From contig NZ_JACDZE010000005.1 of the NCBI RefSeq assembly GCF_014042165.1, positions 1 to 64,000 of the forward strand: 64,000 bases of DNA, read 5' to 3'. Source of the stretch: Moheibacter lacus. GTDB taxonomy: Bacteria; Bacteroidota; Bacteroidia; Flavobacteriales; Weeksellaceae. The position numbers and the translations under genes were made by a program. Positions 1-7,082 of the stretch are shown one piece after another (within the stretch, counting starts at the first letter, position 1; each line of letters starts with the position of its first letter). The notes beneath the pieces were generated by a model. It was not told the DNA's origin and ran no database searches. It saw nothing but the letters and a program-made list of their open reading frames with translations.

Positions 1-102
1 CAATTCCTCCCCGATTTTCCTGTAAATATTATCGGCCGGTACCAGTCTTTCCAAACTCAGTTCATAAAACAATTTTGGCCTAAATTCTTTTCGTCCTTGC
101 AT
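1..102 (-). pseudogene. IS1182-family transposase, N-terminal fragment
   Basis: The minus strand reads MQGRKEFRPKLFYELSLERL and onward, the start of an IS1182-type transposase (the DUF772-like N-terminal domain). The reading frame runs off the left edge of the window. An in-frame TAG lies two codons before the ATG, where copy 2 has TTG, so translation here could begin only at MQGRK. Since the other copies are internally deleted, this one is probably also non-functional, but its remaining part cannot be seen. Confidence 0.65.
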
Positions 103-223
103 GTACTAATTTACATAAAAATTATCACTCAAACAATTGACTTGAAGTGTTTTATATCAATTTTCAATCAATTTATTTGTGGGGTTTAATTCTTTGCCTA
201 TTTTTGATCAGGAGTTGTGCAAC
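1..223 (-). mobile_element. IS1182-family derivative, copy 1 (cut by window edge)
   Basis: Right end of a short IS derivative. The terminal inverted repeat GGAGTTGTGCAAC is at 211-223. The sequence is nearly identical to the right third of the complete copies at 1878-2522 and 3360-4005. It holds the first codons of a minus-strand transposase and a short AT-rich leader. The left end lies outside the window. The family call rests on the transposase N-terminus in the complete copies. Confidence 0.8.
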
Positions 224-320
224 AGGGACAGCGGATTTGCTAAATCCCTACGGTTTTTTTGTATCTTCGATACACAAAACACCTTCGGGAATTCGCAAAG
301 CCGGCGGGCCGTTAGTGGTA
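224..320 (+). other. attC-like cassette-boundary fold, site A (right part)
   Basis: Between IS copy 1 and the glycosyltransferase lies a long imperfect palindrome. The arm at 231-248 (GCGGATTTGCTAAATCCC) pairs with 287-305 (GGGAATTCGCAAAGCCGGC). An inner hairpin at about 254-279 is built on GTATC-TTC-GATAC. The site ends in GGGCCGTTAGTGGTA (306-320), the start of the following gene unit. The layout (outer GTT-containing arm, inner arm, variable hairpin) matches sites B and C and recalls integron attC sites. The left outer arm lies beyond IS copy 1, outside the window. Confidence 0.55.
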
Positions 321-340
321 ATTTTAATAGACACCTCTCA

Positions 341-1864
341 ATGAGAAGAAAAACGATAATTTTAATAGGTTTCATTGGACTTAAATTCTTCCTGCAATAC
401 TTTCTATTTAGTAGTGACTATGAACTGCACCGAGACGAATATTTGCATCTTGACCAAGCAAATCACTTGGCTTGGGGTTATCTTTCGGTTCCACCCTTTA
501 CTTCTTGGACATCTTATTTTATTCAATTACTTGGCAATTCATTTTTTTGGATTAAGTTCCTTCCTGCGTTGTATGGGGCATTGACAATTTATGTTGTTTG
601 GGAAGCCATAGAAGAATTAAATGGAAATCTGTTTGCATTGATTATAGGTGCAACTTGTGTTTTATTTTCTGCACTTTTGCGACTAAATACTTTGTACCAA
701 CCCAATTCTTTTGACGTATTAAGTTGGACTGTTTTATACTTTATATTGCTGAAATATATCAAAACGGATGATACAAAGTGGATGTATTTAGCAGCAATAG
801 CATTTGCAATCGGCTTTTTAAATAAGTATAACATTGCTTTTCTATTAATCGGACTTGTACCTTCATTGTTGATTACTGAGCATAGGAAAATATTTTTAAA
901 ACCTACTTTATATTTTGCCATTTTAGTAGGCTTGGTTTTAATCTTGCCTAATCTTGTTTGGCAATACAATAATAATTTCCCAGTCTTTCACCATTTAAAA
1001 GAATTGACAGAAACTCAATTAGTAAATGTAAATAGATTTGATTTTTTGAAGAATCAGTTGCTCTTTTTTATGGGTTCACTAATAGTAATTTTTGCATCAT
1101 TTTATGCTTTGCTTTTTTACAAGCCTTTCAACAAGTATAGACTATTCTTTTTCTCTATCCTCTTTACTTTAATAGCTTTTATTTATTTTAAGGCAAAAGA
1201 CTATTATGCCATTGGTATTTACCCAATTTATATTGCTTTTGGTTCTGTTTATATTGCAGACATTTTAAAAGACGGTTGGAGAAAATATTTACAACCAGTT
1301 GCAATTGCTGTACCCATACTATTATTTATTCCAATTTATAATGTTGCGTTTCCGAATAAAAGCCCAGAATACATTGTTCAGCATTCAGAAAAATATAAAA
1401 AGTTGGGTTTGTTACGTTGGGAAGATGGCAAAGACCATTTAATACCACAGGATTTTGCAGATATGCTTGGTTGGAAAGAATTAGCCTTGAAAGTTGATAG
1501 CATATACTCAAAAATACCGAATAAAGAAAAGACACTAATTCTTTGCGACAACTATGGACAAGCAGGAGCAATAAATTATTATACACGACAAAAAATAAAG
1601 GCAGTTTCATTCAACGCTGACTATATAGAATGGTTTGACCTCACTAAAAGCTATTTGAACTTAATCAGAATTAAAGAAGTAAATCAAACAGATTCTGAAC
1701 TTAAAGAAACATCTCCTTTTTTTCAAAATTCAATTTTTGCAGACTCAATAACTAACCAATATGCAAGAGAGTTTGGGACAGGAATATTTGTCTTTACAGG
1801 TGCAAAAATTGACATTAGACAAAGAATTAAAGATGAAATTGCCGAAAAGAAAAACTACCGCTAA
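341..1864 (+). CDS. Glycosyltransferase family 39-like membrane protein
   Basis: A 507-residue polytopic membrane protein of the ArnT/PMT type (GT39, GT-C fold), which transfers sugars from polyprenyl-phosphate donors at the membrane. The N-terminal helix is followed by HRDEYLHLDQ (residues 30-39) carrying the Asp-Glu pair typical of the catalytic loop, then PPFTSW, then about ten hydrophobic segments. A soluble C-terminal domain of about 130 residues follows. I start it at the ATG at 341 (MRRKTIILIG). The frame is open upstream to 179, but that part runs through the attC-like fold and the IS end. The stop codon lies inside the cassette-end motif CCGCTAAC. It is the first passenger of the cassette-like array. 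Acceptor and donor are unknown. Confidence 0.8.
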   Translation: MRRKTIILIGFIGLKFFLQYFLFSSDYELHRDEYLHLDQANHLAWGYLSVPPFTSWTSYFIQLLGNSFFWIKFLPALYGALTIYVVWEAIEELNGNLFALIIGATCVLFSALLRLNTLYQPNSFDVLSWTVLYFILLKYIKTDDTKWMYLAAIAFAIGFLNKYNIAFLLIGLVPSLLITEHRKIFLKPTLYFAILVGLVLILPNLVWQYNNNFPVFHHLKELTETQLVNVNRFDFLKNQLLFFMGSLIVIFASFYALLFYKPFNKYRLFFFSILFTLIAFIYFKAKDYYAIGIYPIYIAFGSVYIADILKDGWRKYLQPVAIAVPILLFIPIYNVAFPNKSPEYIVQHSEKYKKLGLLRWEDGKDHLIPQDFADMLGWKELALKVDSIYSKIPNKEKTLILCDNYGQAGAINYYTRQKIKAVSFNADYIEWFDLTKSYLNLIRIKEVNQTDSELKETSPFFQNSIFADSITNQYAREFGTGIFVFTGAKIDIRQRIKDEIAEKKNYR

Positions 1865-1877
1865 CACAAGGGTAGCC
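1857..1877 (+). other. Cassette 1 3' boundary (left part of site B)
   Basis: ACCGCTAACACAAGGGTAGC directly precedes IS copy 2. TACCGCTAAC (1856-1865) is the reverse complement, with one mismatch, of GTTAGTGGTA at the start of the same gene unit (311-320). It overlaps the stop codon of the glycosyltransferase. This is the place of the R'' box of an integron attC site. Confidence 0.5.
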
Positions 1878-2522
1878 GTTGCACAACTCCATTTTTTTGA
1901 TAAAATTCACAAAAAACCAAGAAAATCTGACCGATTTTAAAGCGCTCTAAGCGCAGCAAAATTCAAATTGATTTAGAATTCCCTCCATTTTTGACTATCT
2001 TAAATCCAAGCTTTTTCCCTTCTCAAAACAGCTTCAAGCAATTGCCACAATCTTCCCTTTGGGAAGGTTCAGGATTTGGGCTTGGGTTTTTACTTTTTTC
2101 ACCTTGAACTTCAGAAGTTTCTTCAGATAAAAAAACGGATATCCAGACAATTACCGCAATATTGGAGCAAAGCCCGATCGCTGTTCAAACTGTTCAAATA
2201 ACCCACCAATAAAATCTTGTAAAAAACCACCGGATCCAAACTCTGCTGGCCTTCTGTTCCATAATACTTTTTAGTCGAATCGTACAGAAATTGAAAATCC
2301 AATTCCTCCCCGATTTTCCTGTAAATATTATCGGCCGGTACCAGTCTTTCCAAACTCAGTTCATAAAACAATTTTGGCCTAAATTCTTTTCGTCCTTGCA
2401 TGTACAAATTTACATAAAAATTATCACTCAAACAATTGATTTGAAGTGTTTTATATTAATTTTTAATCAATTTATTTGTGGGGTTTAATTCTTTGCCTAT
2501 TTTTGATCAGGAGTTGTGCAAC
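1878..2522 (-). mobile_element. IS1182-family derivative, copy 2 (complete, MITE-like)
   Basis: A 645-bp element bounded by perfect 13-bp inverted repeats, GTTGCACAACTCC (1878-1890) and GGAGTTGTGCAAC (2510-2522). Inside are only the N-terminal ~100 codons of a minus-strand transposase and about 230 bp of former 3' sequence. The catalytic core is missing. It is nearly identical to the element at 3360-4005, including the internal junction, so both descend from one deleted parent. No convincing target duplication is visible. The left flank always ends in GGTAGC or a near variant, and the right flank begins AGGGACA. Confidence 0.85.
2123..2431 (-). pseudogene. Truncated IS1182-family transposase
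   Basis: 102 codons survive of a protein normally well over 400 residues long. The N-terminal helical domain is intact (LERLVPADNIYRKIGEEL, then SLDPVVFYKILLVGYLNSLN, then CGNCLDIRFFI). The frame then stops, just where full-length relatives continue into the catalytic DDE core. Copy 3 has one extra base in the A-run at about 2128 and reads on for about 20 residues. The product cannot be an active transposase. The element must have been moved by a full-length relative elsewhere, if it moves at all. Confidence 0.8.
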
Positions 2523-2667
2523 AGGGACAATGGCTATAAGTAATTGCTTGTTCTCGCCCACTTCTGAACCCCGAAGCTTCGGGGCTCGCGGATTTTCAGT
2601 TTGGTGTGTACTTGCAAAGTTAAGTGCTAAACCACGCAACTACTCATAGCCGAGACCGTTGCCCACA
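2523..2667 (+). other. attC-like cassette-boundary fold, site B (right part)
   Basis: The arm GGCTATAAGTAATTGC (2532-2547) pairs with GCAACTACTCATAGCC (2636-2651), 14 of 16 positions. In the loop, CCCCGAAGCTTCGGGG (2569-2584) is a perfect 16-bp palindrome. The outer part GACCGTTGCCCACA (2654-2667) starts the next gene unit. Its complement TGTGGGCAAC is found not at 1857-1865 but at the end of the same gene unit (3340-3349). That is the arrangement expected if units are excised and inserted as circles. Confidence 0.6.
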
Positions 2668-2689
2668 ATTTGAAGAAACCTCGAAATCA

Positions 2690-3334
2690 ATGAAAATAAG
2701 TCTATTAATTGGAATTTTATTTTGCTCAACAATATTCGCGTGCGGAAATAAAAACCAAGAACGATTTATTTTTTTTCTACACAACCGATTTTTAGAAACA
2801 CACGATTTAAATGAATTACACCCTGAATTTGGACGAACTGAATATCGTAAAATTATAAACGAATTTAGAAGCAACGGATTTACAGTAATAAGCGAAAAAA
2901 GAAACGGAAACGTAAATGCGAGAGATTATGCGATTGAAGTAATCAACCAAATTGACAGCTTAATAAAACACGGAGCCGACCCCAATAAAATTACGGTAAT
3001 CGGAACTTCAAAAGGTGGATATATTGCTCAGTACGTTTCAACTTTGGCGAATAATCCTAATTTAAATTTTATATTTATTGCCAGTTTTAGAAATTCTGAT
3101 ATTCAAAACATACCAGAAATTAATTATTGCGGGAATATCTTGACGATTTACGAAAAAACAGACCCATTTGGAGTTTCAGCTGTGGAACGAAAAGAAAATT
3201 CCACTTGCAAAATAGAGCACTTTAAGGAAATAGAACTCAATACGGGAATGGGACACGGATTTATATTCAAAGCCCTAAAGGAATGGATTGAACCGAGTAT
3301 AAAGTGGGCGAATGGAAATTACAACGCGGAATAA
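2690..3334 (+). CDS. Alpha/beta hydrolase, predicted lipoprotein
   Basis: 214 residues. The N-terminus MKISLLIGILFCSTIFAC is a lipoprotein signal with the lipidated cysteine at 18, so the mature enzyme should be membrane-anchored in the periplasm or outer membrane. GTSKGG (residues 105-110) is a nucleophile elbow with Ser107. Asp159 (TDPFG) and His189 (MGHGF) are placed to complete a Ser-Asp-His triad. The substrate is unknown, and esterase or thioesterase activity is possible. The ATG at 2690 was chosen because it gives a proper signal; the frame is open upstream to 2624 across the boundary site. Second passenger of the cassette-like array, with 350-700 bp of repeat on both sides. Confidence 0.75.
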   Translation: MKISLLIGILFCSTIFACGNKNQERFIFFLHNRFLETHDLNELHPEFGRTEYRKIINEFRSNGFTVISEKRNGNVNARDYAIEVINQIDSLIKHGADPNKITVIGTSKGGYIAQYVSTLANNPNLNFIFIASFRNSDIQNIPEINYCGNILTIYEKTDPFGVSAVERKENSTCKIEHFKEIELNTGMGHGFIFKALKEWIEPSIKWANGNYNAE

Positions 3335-3339
3335 AAAAC

Positions 3340-3359
3340 TGTGGGCAACAACGGTAGCT
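3340..3359 (+). other. Cassette 2 3' boundary (left part of site C)
   Basis: TGTGGGCAACAACGGTAGC follows the hydrolase stop and abuts IS copy 3. TGTGGGCAAC is the exact reverse complement of GTTGCCCACA at the start of the same unit (2658-2667). AACAACGG is shared with the end of unit 3 (4706-4713). Confidence 0.55.
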
Positions 3360-4005
3360 GTTGCACAACTCCATTTTTTTGATAAAATTTACAAAAAACC
3401 AAGAAAATCTGACCGATTTTAAAGCGCTCTAAGCGCAGCAAAATTCAAATTGATTTAGAATTCCCTCCATTTTTGGCTATCTTAAATCCAAGCTTTTTCC
3501 CTTCTCAAAACAGCTTCAAGCAATTGACCCAATCTTCCCTTTGGGAAGGTTCAGGATTTAGGCTTGGGTTTTTACTTTTTTCACCTTGAACTTCAGAAGT
3601 TTCTTCAGATAAAACAAACGGATATCCAGACAATTACCGCAATATTGGAGCAAAGCCCGATCGCTGTTCAAATTGTTCAAATAACCCACCAGTAAAATCT
3701 TGTAAAAAACCACCGGATCCAAACTCTGCTGGCCTTCGCTACCGTAATAATTTTTAGTCGAATCGTACAGAAAGTGAAAATCCAATTCCTCCCCGATTTT
3801 CCTGTAAATATTATCGGCCGGTACCAGTCTTTCCAAACTCAGTTCATAAAACAATTTTGGCCTAAATTCTTTTCGTCCTTGCATATACTAATTTACATAA
3901 AAATCATCACTCAAACAATTGATTTGAAGTGTTTTATATCAATTTTCAATCAATTTATTTGTGGGTTTTAATTCTTTGGCTATTTTTGATCAGGAGTTGT
4001 GCAAC
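3360..4005 (-). mobile_element. IS1182-family derivative, copy 3 (complete, MITE-like)
   Basis: 646 bp with the same 13-bp terminal inverted repeats (3360-3372 and 3993-4005) and the same internal deletion as copy 2. It differs by scattered substitutions and one base in an A-run. Like copy 2 it sits between the AACGGTAG end of one gene unit and the inner arm of the next boundary fold. The passenger genes on either side are unrelated, so the pair of copies does not bound one composite transposon in an obvious way. Confidence 0.85.
3558..3884 (-). pseudogene. Truncated IS1182-family transposase
   Basis: 108 codons starting at MQGRKEF. The first ~90 are the transposase N-terminal domain as in copy 2. 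After LDIRLF the frame passes the deletion junction and ends in a lysine-rich tail (KKLLKFKVKKVKTQA) that is probably the former C-terminus. The DDE catalytic residues are absent. The upstream in-frame TAG seen in copy 1 is also present here. Confidence 0.75.
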
Positions 4006-4137
4006 AGGGACATTGTATAACCGCAATTATGGCGGATTCGACTACGTCCGAATCCACTCGGAATTGCTAACGTCAGTGCTTAACCGAAAAAAATCGCTAA
4101 TTTAACCCGTAACTGACGGTTATACGGGACCGTTAGC
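4006..4137 (+). other. attC-like cassette-boundary fold, site C (right part)
   Basis: GTATAACCGCAATTA (4015-4029) pairs with TAACTGACGGTTATAC (4110-4125) apart from one bulge and a mismatch. In the loop, GGATTCG (4034-4040) and CGAATCC (4049-4055) form a perfect 7-bp stem. The site ends in GGGACCGTTAGCTGAAACTC (4126-4145), the start of the acetyltransferase unit. Its complement, GAGCTTCTGCTAAC, is at 4696-4709 directly after that gene. Confidence 0.6.
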
Positions 4138-4197
4138 TGAAACTCTTCCCAATGGCAGTTATAACAGGATACTTATTTAGTTGTAATAAATTAAAAA

Positions 4198-4692
4198 ATG
4201 ATAATTACTAAAATTGAACCTTTAGAAGAAAAACATAAGAAAGAGATTTTTGAAATCTATAAACTAGGAATAGAAACAAAAAATGCTACTTTCAATACAA
4301 AAGTTCCGACTTGGGAAGAATGGAATAATGGACATTTAAAACATTCTAGATTTGTTATCAAACTAAATGATAAAACTGTAGGTTGGATTGCTCTATCTCC
4401 TGTTTCAAATCGTTGCAATTATTCTGGTGTAGCTGAAGTTAGTGTATATATTCATCCTGATTTTAATGGAAAAAAATTGGCTTCTCAATTAATGAGAAAA
4501 ATGATTTCAGAAAGTGAAAAAAATGGAATATGGACCTTACAATCGAGTATTTTTCCTGAAAACAAAGCTAGTTTAAAACTTCACAAAAATTTTGATTTCA
4601 GAATTGTTGGAACTCGTGAAAAAATATCGAAAATGGACGATAAATGGAGAGATACAATTTTACTTGAAAGAAGAACTAAAAAAAATATATGA
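4198..4692 (+). CDS. GNAT-family N-acetyltransferase (phosphinothricin acetyltransferase-like)
   Basis: 164 residues, full length for a single-domain GNAT enzyme that transfers acetyl from acetyl-CoA to a small amine. The central strand VAEVSVYIHPDFNGKKLA (residues 78-95) is motif A with the acetyl-CoA pyrophosphate loop, of the NGKKLAS type rather than the commoner RGxGxG/A. The N-terminus (YKLGIETKNATF) and the NKASLKLHKNFDFRIVG segment resemble the Pat/Bar subgroup, which acts on phosphinothricin, methionine sulfoximine or related amino acids. The real substrate is unknown. Third passenger of the array. It is strongly A-rich compared with the core genes to its right. Confidence 0.8.
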   Translation: MIITKIEPLEEKHKKEIFEIYKLGIETKNATFNTKVPTWEEWNNGHLKHSRFVIKLNDKTVGWIALSPVSNRCNYSGVAEVSVYIHPDFNGKKLASQLMRKMISESEKNGIWTLQSSIFPENKASLKLHKNFDFRIVGTREKISKMDDKWRDTILLERRTKKNI

Positions 4693-4695
4693 AAT

Positions 4696-4719
4696 GAGCT
4701 TCTGCTAACAACGGTAGCC
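4696..4719 (+). other. Cassette 3 3' boundary
   Basis: GAGCTTCTGCTAAC (4696-4709) is complementary at 12 of 14 positions to the start of the same unit (4132-4145), and is followed by AACGGTAGC and an IS end. No further boundary fold follows, so the array ends here. Confidence 0.5.
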
Positions 4720-4750
4720 GTTGCACAACTCCATTTTTTTGATAAAATTC
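4720..4750 (-). repeat. Solo left end of the IS1182-family derivative
   Basis: 31 bases identical to the left end of copies 2 and 3, including GTTGCACAACTCC (4720-4732) and the following T-run to GATAAAATTC. Similarity then stops abruptly. This is a deleted fourth copy that marks the right edge of the accessory island. The next 180 bases up to 4930 show no gene. Confidence 0.8.
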
Positions 4751-4930
4751 TCCATAAACTGATATAACTTAACCTCTTTAATTCTTCGATAAGCTCATAA
4801 ACCAGATTTAAAGGAGGTTTGTTTCTCTTTGGGTCTATATTTTGAATTTTAATGGGCTTAATTCATTGATATGAGGATCTTATTTTGCAGATTTAAAAGA
4901 TGCTAGGACCTGGCAATCGCTTAAATTTCA

Positions 4931-5941
4931 CTATTGAGCTAATGCATTTGCGATCGTCCCCGATTTTAGTTCGGTTTCTTCCCATTCCTTTTCAGGATTA
5001 CTTTCAGCCGTGATGCCACCGCCTACGTAAATTTGGATTTGGTTTTGAAAAAATGCTGCAGAACGAAGATTAACAAAATAGGTTTTTGAATTTTCTCTTT
5101 CTATACCGATGTATCCTGAATAAAATCCCCGGTCATGGCCTTCATTTTTGAGGATAAAGTCAAATGCTTCCTTTTTTGGCAAACCACAAACCGCCGGAGT
5201 CGGATGCAAATTCTTCAACAATAAATTCAAATCAAAACTTTCTGAAATCTCCGCAGAAATATAAGATTTTAAATGTTGGAATTTACCGGCCTGAACAGTT
5301 TCCGGACCGGAAATTTTGAGATTTTTAAAATCCGAAAATTCATGGGCAATAAAATCTGTAACGAACTGCTGTTCCTCGATTTCTTTTTCGGTCCAATCCT
5401 TTTCCGGACGTTTCGTACCGGCAAGAGATACGGTTTGGACTTGATTGCCGGATTGTTGCAACAATAATTCTGGCGTTGCACCTATCCAAGTGTCTTCACC
5501 TGGTCGATTCCAAAAATACACCAAGGCTCGTGGATGTTGTTCCAATAAATTTTTAAAAGTTTGAAACAAATCAAATCCTTTATTTTCCATCATTTTTTTT
5601 CGGCTGATGACGATTTTTTGAATTGCCGAACCCTTAATTTCATCTATTGTTTTTTGAATCAATTGTTCATAATTTTCTTTTGAAATCGAATCTTCCCATT
5701 CCTGATGCTTAAGATCTAATTTCGAATCGAATTGAAATTCGCTTTGCAAAATCTGAATGGGATCTGCGTCAGAAATCGATTTTTCTATTGTAGAATCAAA
5801 AGCATGCAATAAAAATCGGTTTTTACCGGAATCGTCCTGAACGTTCAATTGGATGGTCGACTCATCCGGAAAACGGAACAAAACAAATGGAACATCATTT
5901 TGAATGGCAACTTGAAGTTTGTGGGAAAAACTGGGATTCAT
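4931..5941 (-). CDS. menF: Isochorismate synthase family (chorismate-binding enzyme)
   Basis: 336 residues, similar in length to the catalytic domain of MenF/EntC enzymes, which convert chorismate to isochorismate, the first step of menaquinone synthesis. Visible family signatures are GATPELLL, LAGTKRP, HPTPAVCGLPKKEA (about residue 247), DRGFYSGYIGI, and the C-terminal Mg-binding YVGGGITAESNPEKEWEETE. The Lys-Gly/Ala-type C-terminal motif argues for isochorismate rather than anthranilate or aminodeoxychorismate synthase, and no aminotransferase partner is adjacent. The next gene upstream encodes a hotdog thioesterase, which fits the later DHNA-CoA hydrolysis step of the same pathway. Menaquinone is the usual quinone of Flavobacteriia. 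Confidence 0.85.
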   Translation of the reverse strand: MNPSFSHKLQVAIQNDVPFVLFRFPDESTIQLNVQDDSGKNRFLLHAFDSTIEKSISDADPIQILQSEFQFDSKLDLKHQEWEDSISKENYEQLIQKTIDEIKGSAIQKIVISRKKMMENKGFDLFQTFKNLLEQHPRALVYFWNRPGEDTWIGATPELLLQQSGNQVQTVSLAGTKRPEKDWTEKEIEEQQFVTDFIAHEFSDFKNLKISGPETVQAGKFQHLKSYISAEISESFDLNLLLKNLHPTPAVCGLPKKEAFDFILKNEGHDRGFYSGYIGIERENSKTYFVNLRSAAFFQNQIQIYVGGGITAESNPEKEWEETELKSGTIANALAQ

Positions 5942-5989
5942 GTCTTTTTAAATTGAACTGAGATTTGTTCAATCGAACTAATTTTTGAA

Positions 5990-6415
5990 TTAAACATAAT
6001 CATTTGAAACGATAGAATTGGTCAAATGACAATAAGAAATCAGCTGTCCAGATTCATCTTTAATTTCGATTTTCACCACGTGAACGGTTCTCCCTTTTTT
6101 CACAAATTCAGCTCTGGCTGTGATGATTCCATCTCTTTTTGGGCGCAAATGATTGGACGTCATCTGCATTCCTACCGATTTAAATTTTTTATGATCAATC
6201 GAAGTAGCGGAAAGAACACTTCCTACCGTTTCAGCTAATGCGATGCTCGCACCACCATGTAAAATGCCATACGGCTGATGTACTTTTGAAGTCACCGGCA
6301 TAGTAGCTTCCAGAAAATCTTCTCCTACATCTGAAAAACGAATTTCTAATGTTTCCATCAGCGTATTTTGGTTCATTTCGTTGAGTTTGTTCAATTTGGC
6401 TTGTTTGTCCATCAA
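5990..6415 (-). CDS. PaaI-family hotdog thioesterase (possible DHNA-CoA thioesterase)
   Basis: 141 residues forming one hotdog domain. The segment HGGASIALAETVGS (residues 53-66) carries the catalytic Glu62 after the HGG helix start, as in PaaI/YdiI thioesterases that hydrolyse aromatic acyl-CoA esters. It lies 48 bp upstream of the isochorismate synthase on the same strand. This suggests, without proving, a role as MenI, hydrolysing 1,4-dihydroxy-2-naphthoyl-CoA. Its start codon overlaps the end of the acyltransferase by 4 bp (ATGA), so the two are probably translationally coupled. A general acyl-CoA role is the alternative. Confidence 0.75.
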   Translation of the reverse strand: MMDKQAKLNKLNEMNQNTLMETLEIRFSDVGEDFLEATMPVTSKVHQPYGILHGGASIALAETVGSVLSATSIDHKKFKSVGMQMTSNHLRPKRDGIITARAEFVKKGRTVHVVKIEIKDESGQLISYCHLTNSIVSNDYV

Positions 6416-6972
6416 AAAATTTTTGGATTATAGTTTTCGGGGAATTTCCCTTTAATGTCTTTGTAAAATGCTTCAATTTCGGTCAAAACTTCTTCTTGGG
6501 TTTTGTTTTCCAAATAAATGACTTTTCCTATTCCGGCGATTTTCTTTTCATAATCGCAATAAGCCAATAAAATCGGAACTCCTGCTCTATCTGCGATAAA
6601 ATAAAATCCGGTTTTCCATTTTTCGGCCCAAGCGCGAGAGCCTTCAGGTGTGTTGAGCAAATATAAATTTTCATCGTTTCGAAGTAGATTGACCGCAAAA
6701 TCAACTTTGTTCGACCTTTCAGATCGGTTGATCCCTATTCCGCCAACTGCTTTTATGAGGAACCCATACCAAGGTTTGGTCCAACTGTCTTTGATGAAAA
6801 ATTTCATGGGAATGCCCATCGCCCAAAAAGAAAATACGGCATAAAAAAAATCCCAATTGGTCGTATGTGGCGCTGCCACCAAAACCGATTTTGAAATGGA
6901 ATGAACGGGAACCGAAATGTCAAGTTTCCAGCCCATGATGCGTAAAAAGAATTTACCTAAAAATTGCTTCAT
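6412..6972 (-). CDS. PlsC-like acyltransferase
   Basis: 186 residues. HTTNWD (36-41) is the H-x4-D catalytic motif of glycerolipid acyltransferases, and TPEGSRA (108-114) is the second, substrate-binding motif (usually EGTRS-like). The family esterifies lysophosphatidic acid or a related lipid at the inner membrane. It is shorter than classical PlsC (about 240), like the compact Bacteroidota members. First gene of a three-gene minus-strand run with the thioesterase and isochorismate synthase. The physiological acceptor is not evident, and ornithine- or glycine-lipid synthesis is an alternative. Confidence 0.75.
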   Translation of the reverse strand: MKQFLGKFFLRIMGWKLDISVPVHSISKSVLVAAPHTTNWDFFYAVFSFWAMGIPMKFFIKDSWTKPWYGFLIKAVGGIGINRSERSNKVDFAVNLLRNDENLYLLNTPEGSRAWAEKWKTGFYFIADRAGVPILLAYCDYEKKIAGIGKVIYLENKTQEEVLTEIEAFYKDIKGKFPENYNPKIF

Positions 6973-7082
6973 GGCACAAAGATAAGGTTTCGACCAATAA
7001 AAAAGCCGGAATTAAACATCCGACTTTTCCTTGCACTTTCGTGAGTTCTTTCTTTTATCAATTGATGATTGAAATGATGAAT

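Noticed and set aside
179-340. Longer start of the glycosyltransferase gene
   Set aside because: It would translate the attC-like fold and part of the IS end; the ATG at 341 starts a normal membrane-protein N-terminus.
2291-2488. Plus-strand open frames of about 65 codons repeated in each IS copy (2291-2488, 3774-3971)
   Set aside because: They overlap the minus-strand transposase fragment in full and have no protein-like features; their repetition only reflects repeated DNA.
2624-2689. Longer start of the hydrolase gene
   Set aside because: It runs through the boundary fold; the downstream ATG gives a proper lipoprotein signal.
1-4750. Composite transposon made by two IS copies around one gene
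   Set aside because: The copies are internally deleted, in the same orientation, and lie inside boundary folds between three different genes; the cassette reading explains more of the sequence.
4960-5480. Short frames overlapping the isochorismate synthase gene
   Set aside because: They lie within a gene with full family motifs and have no features of their own.
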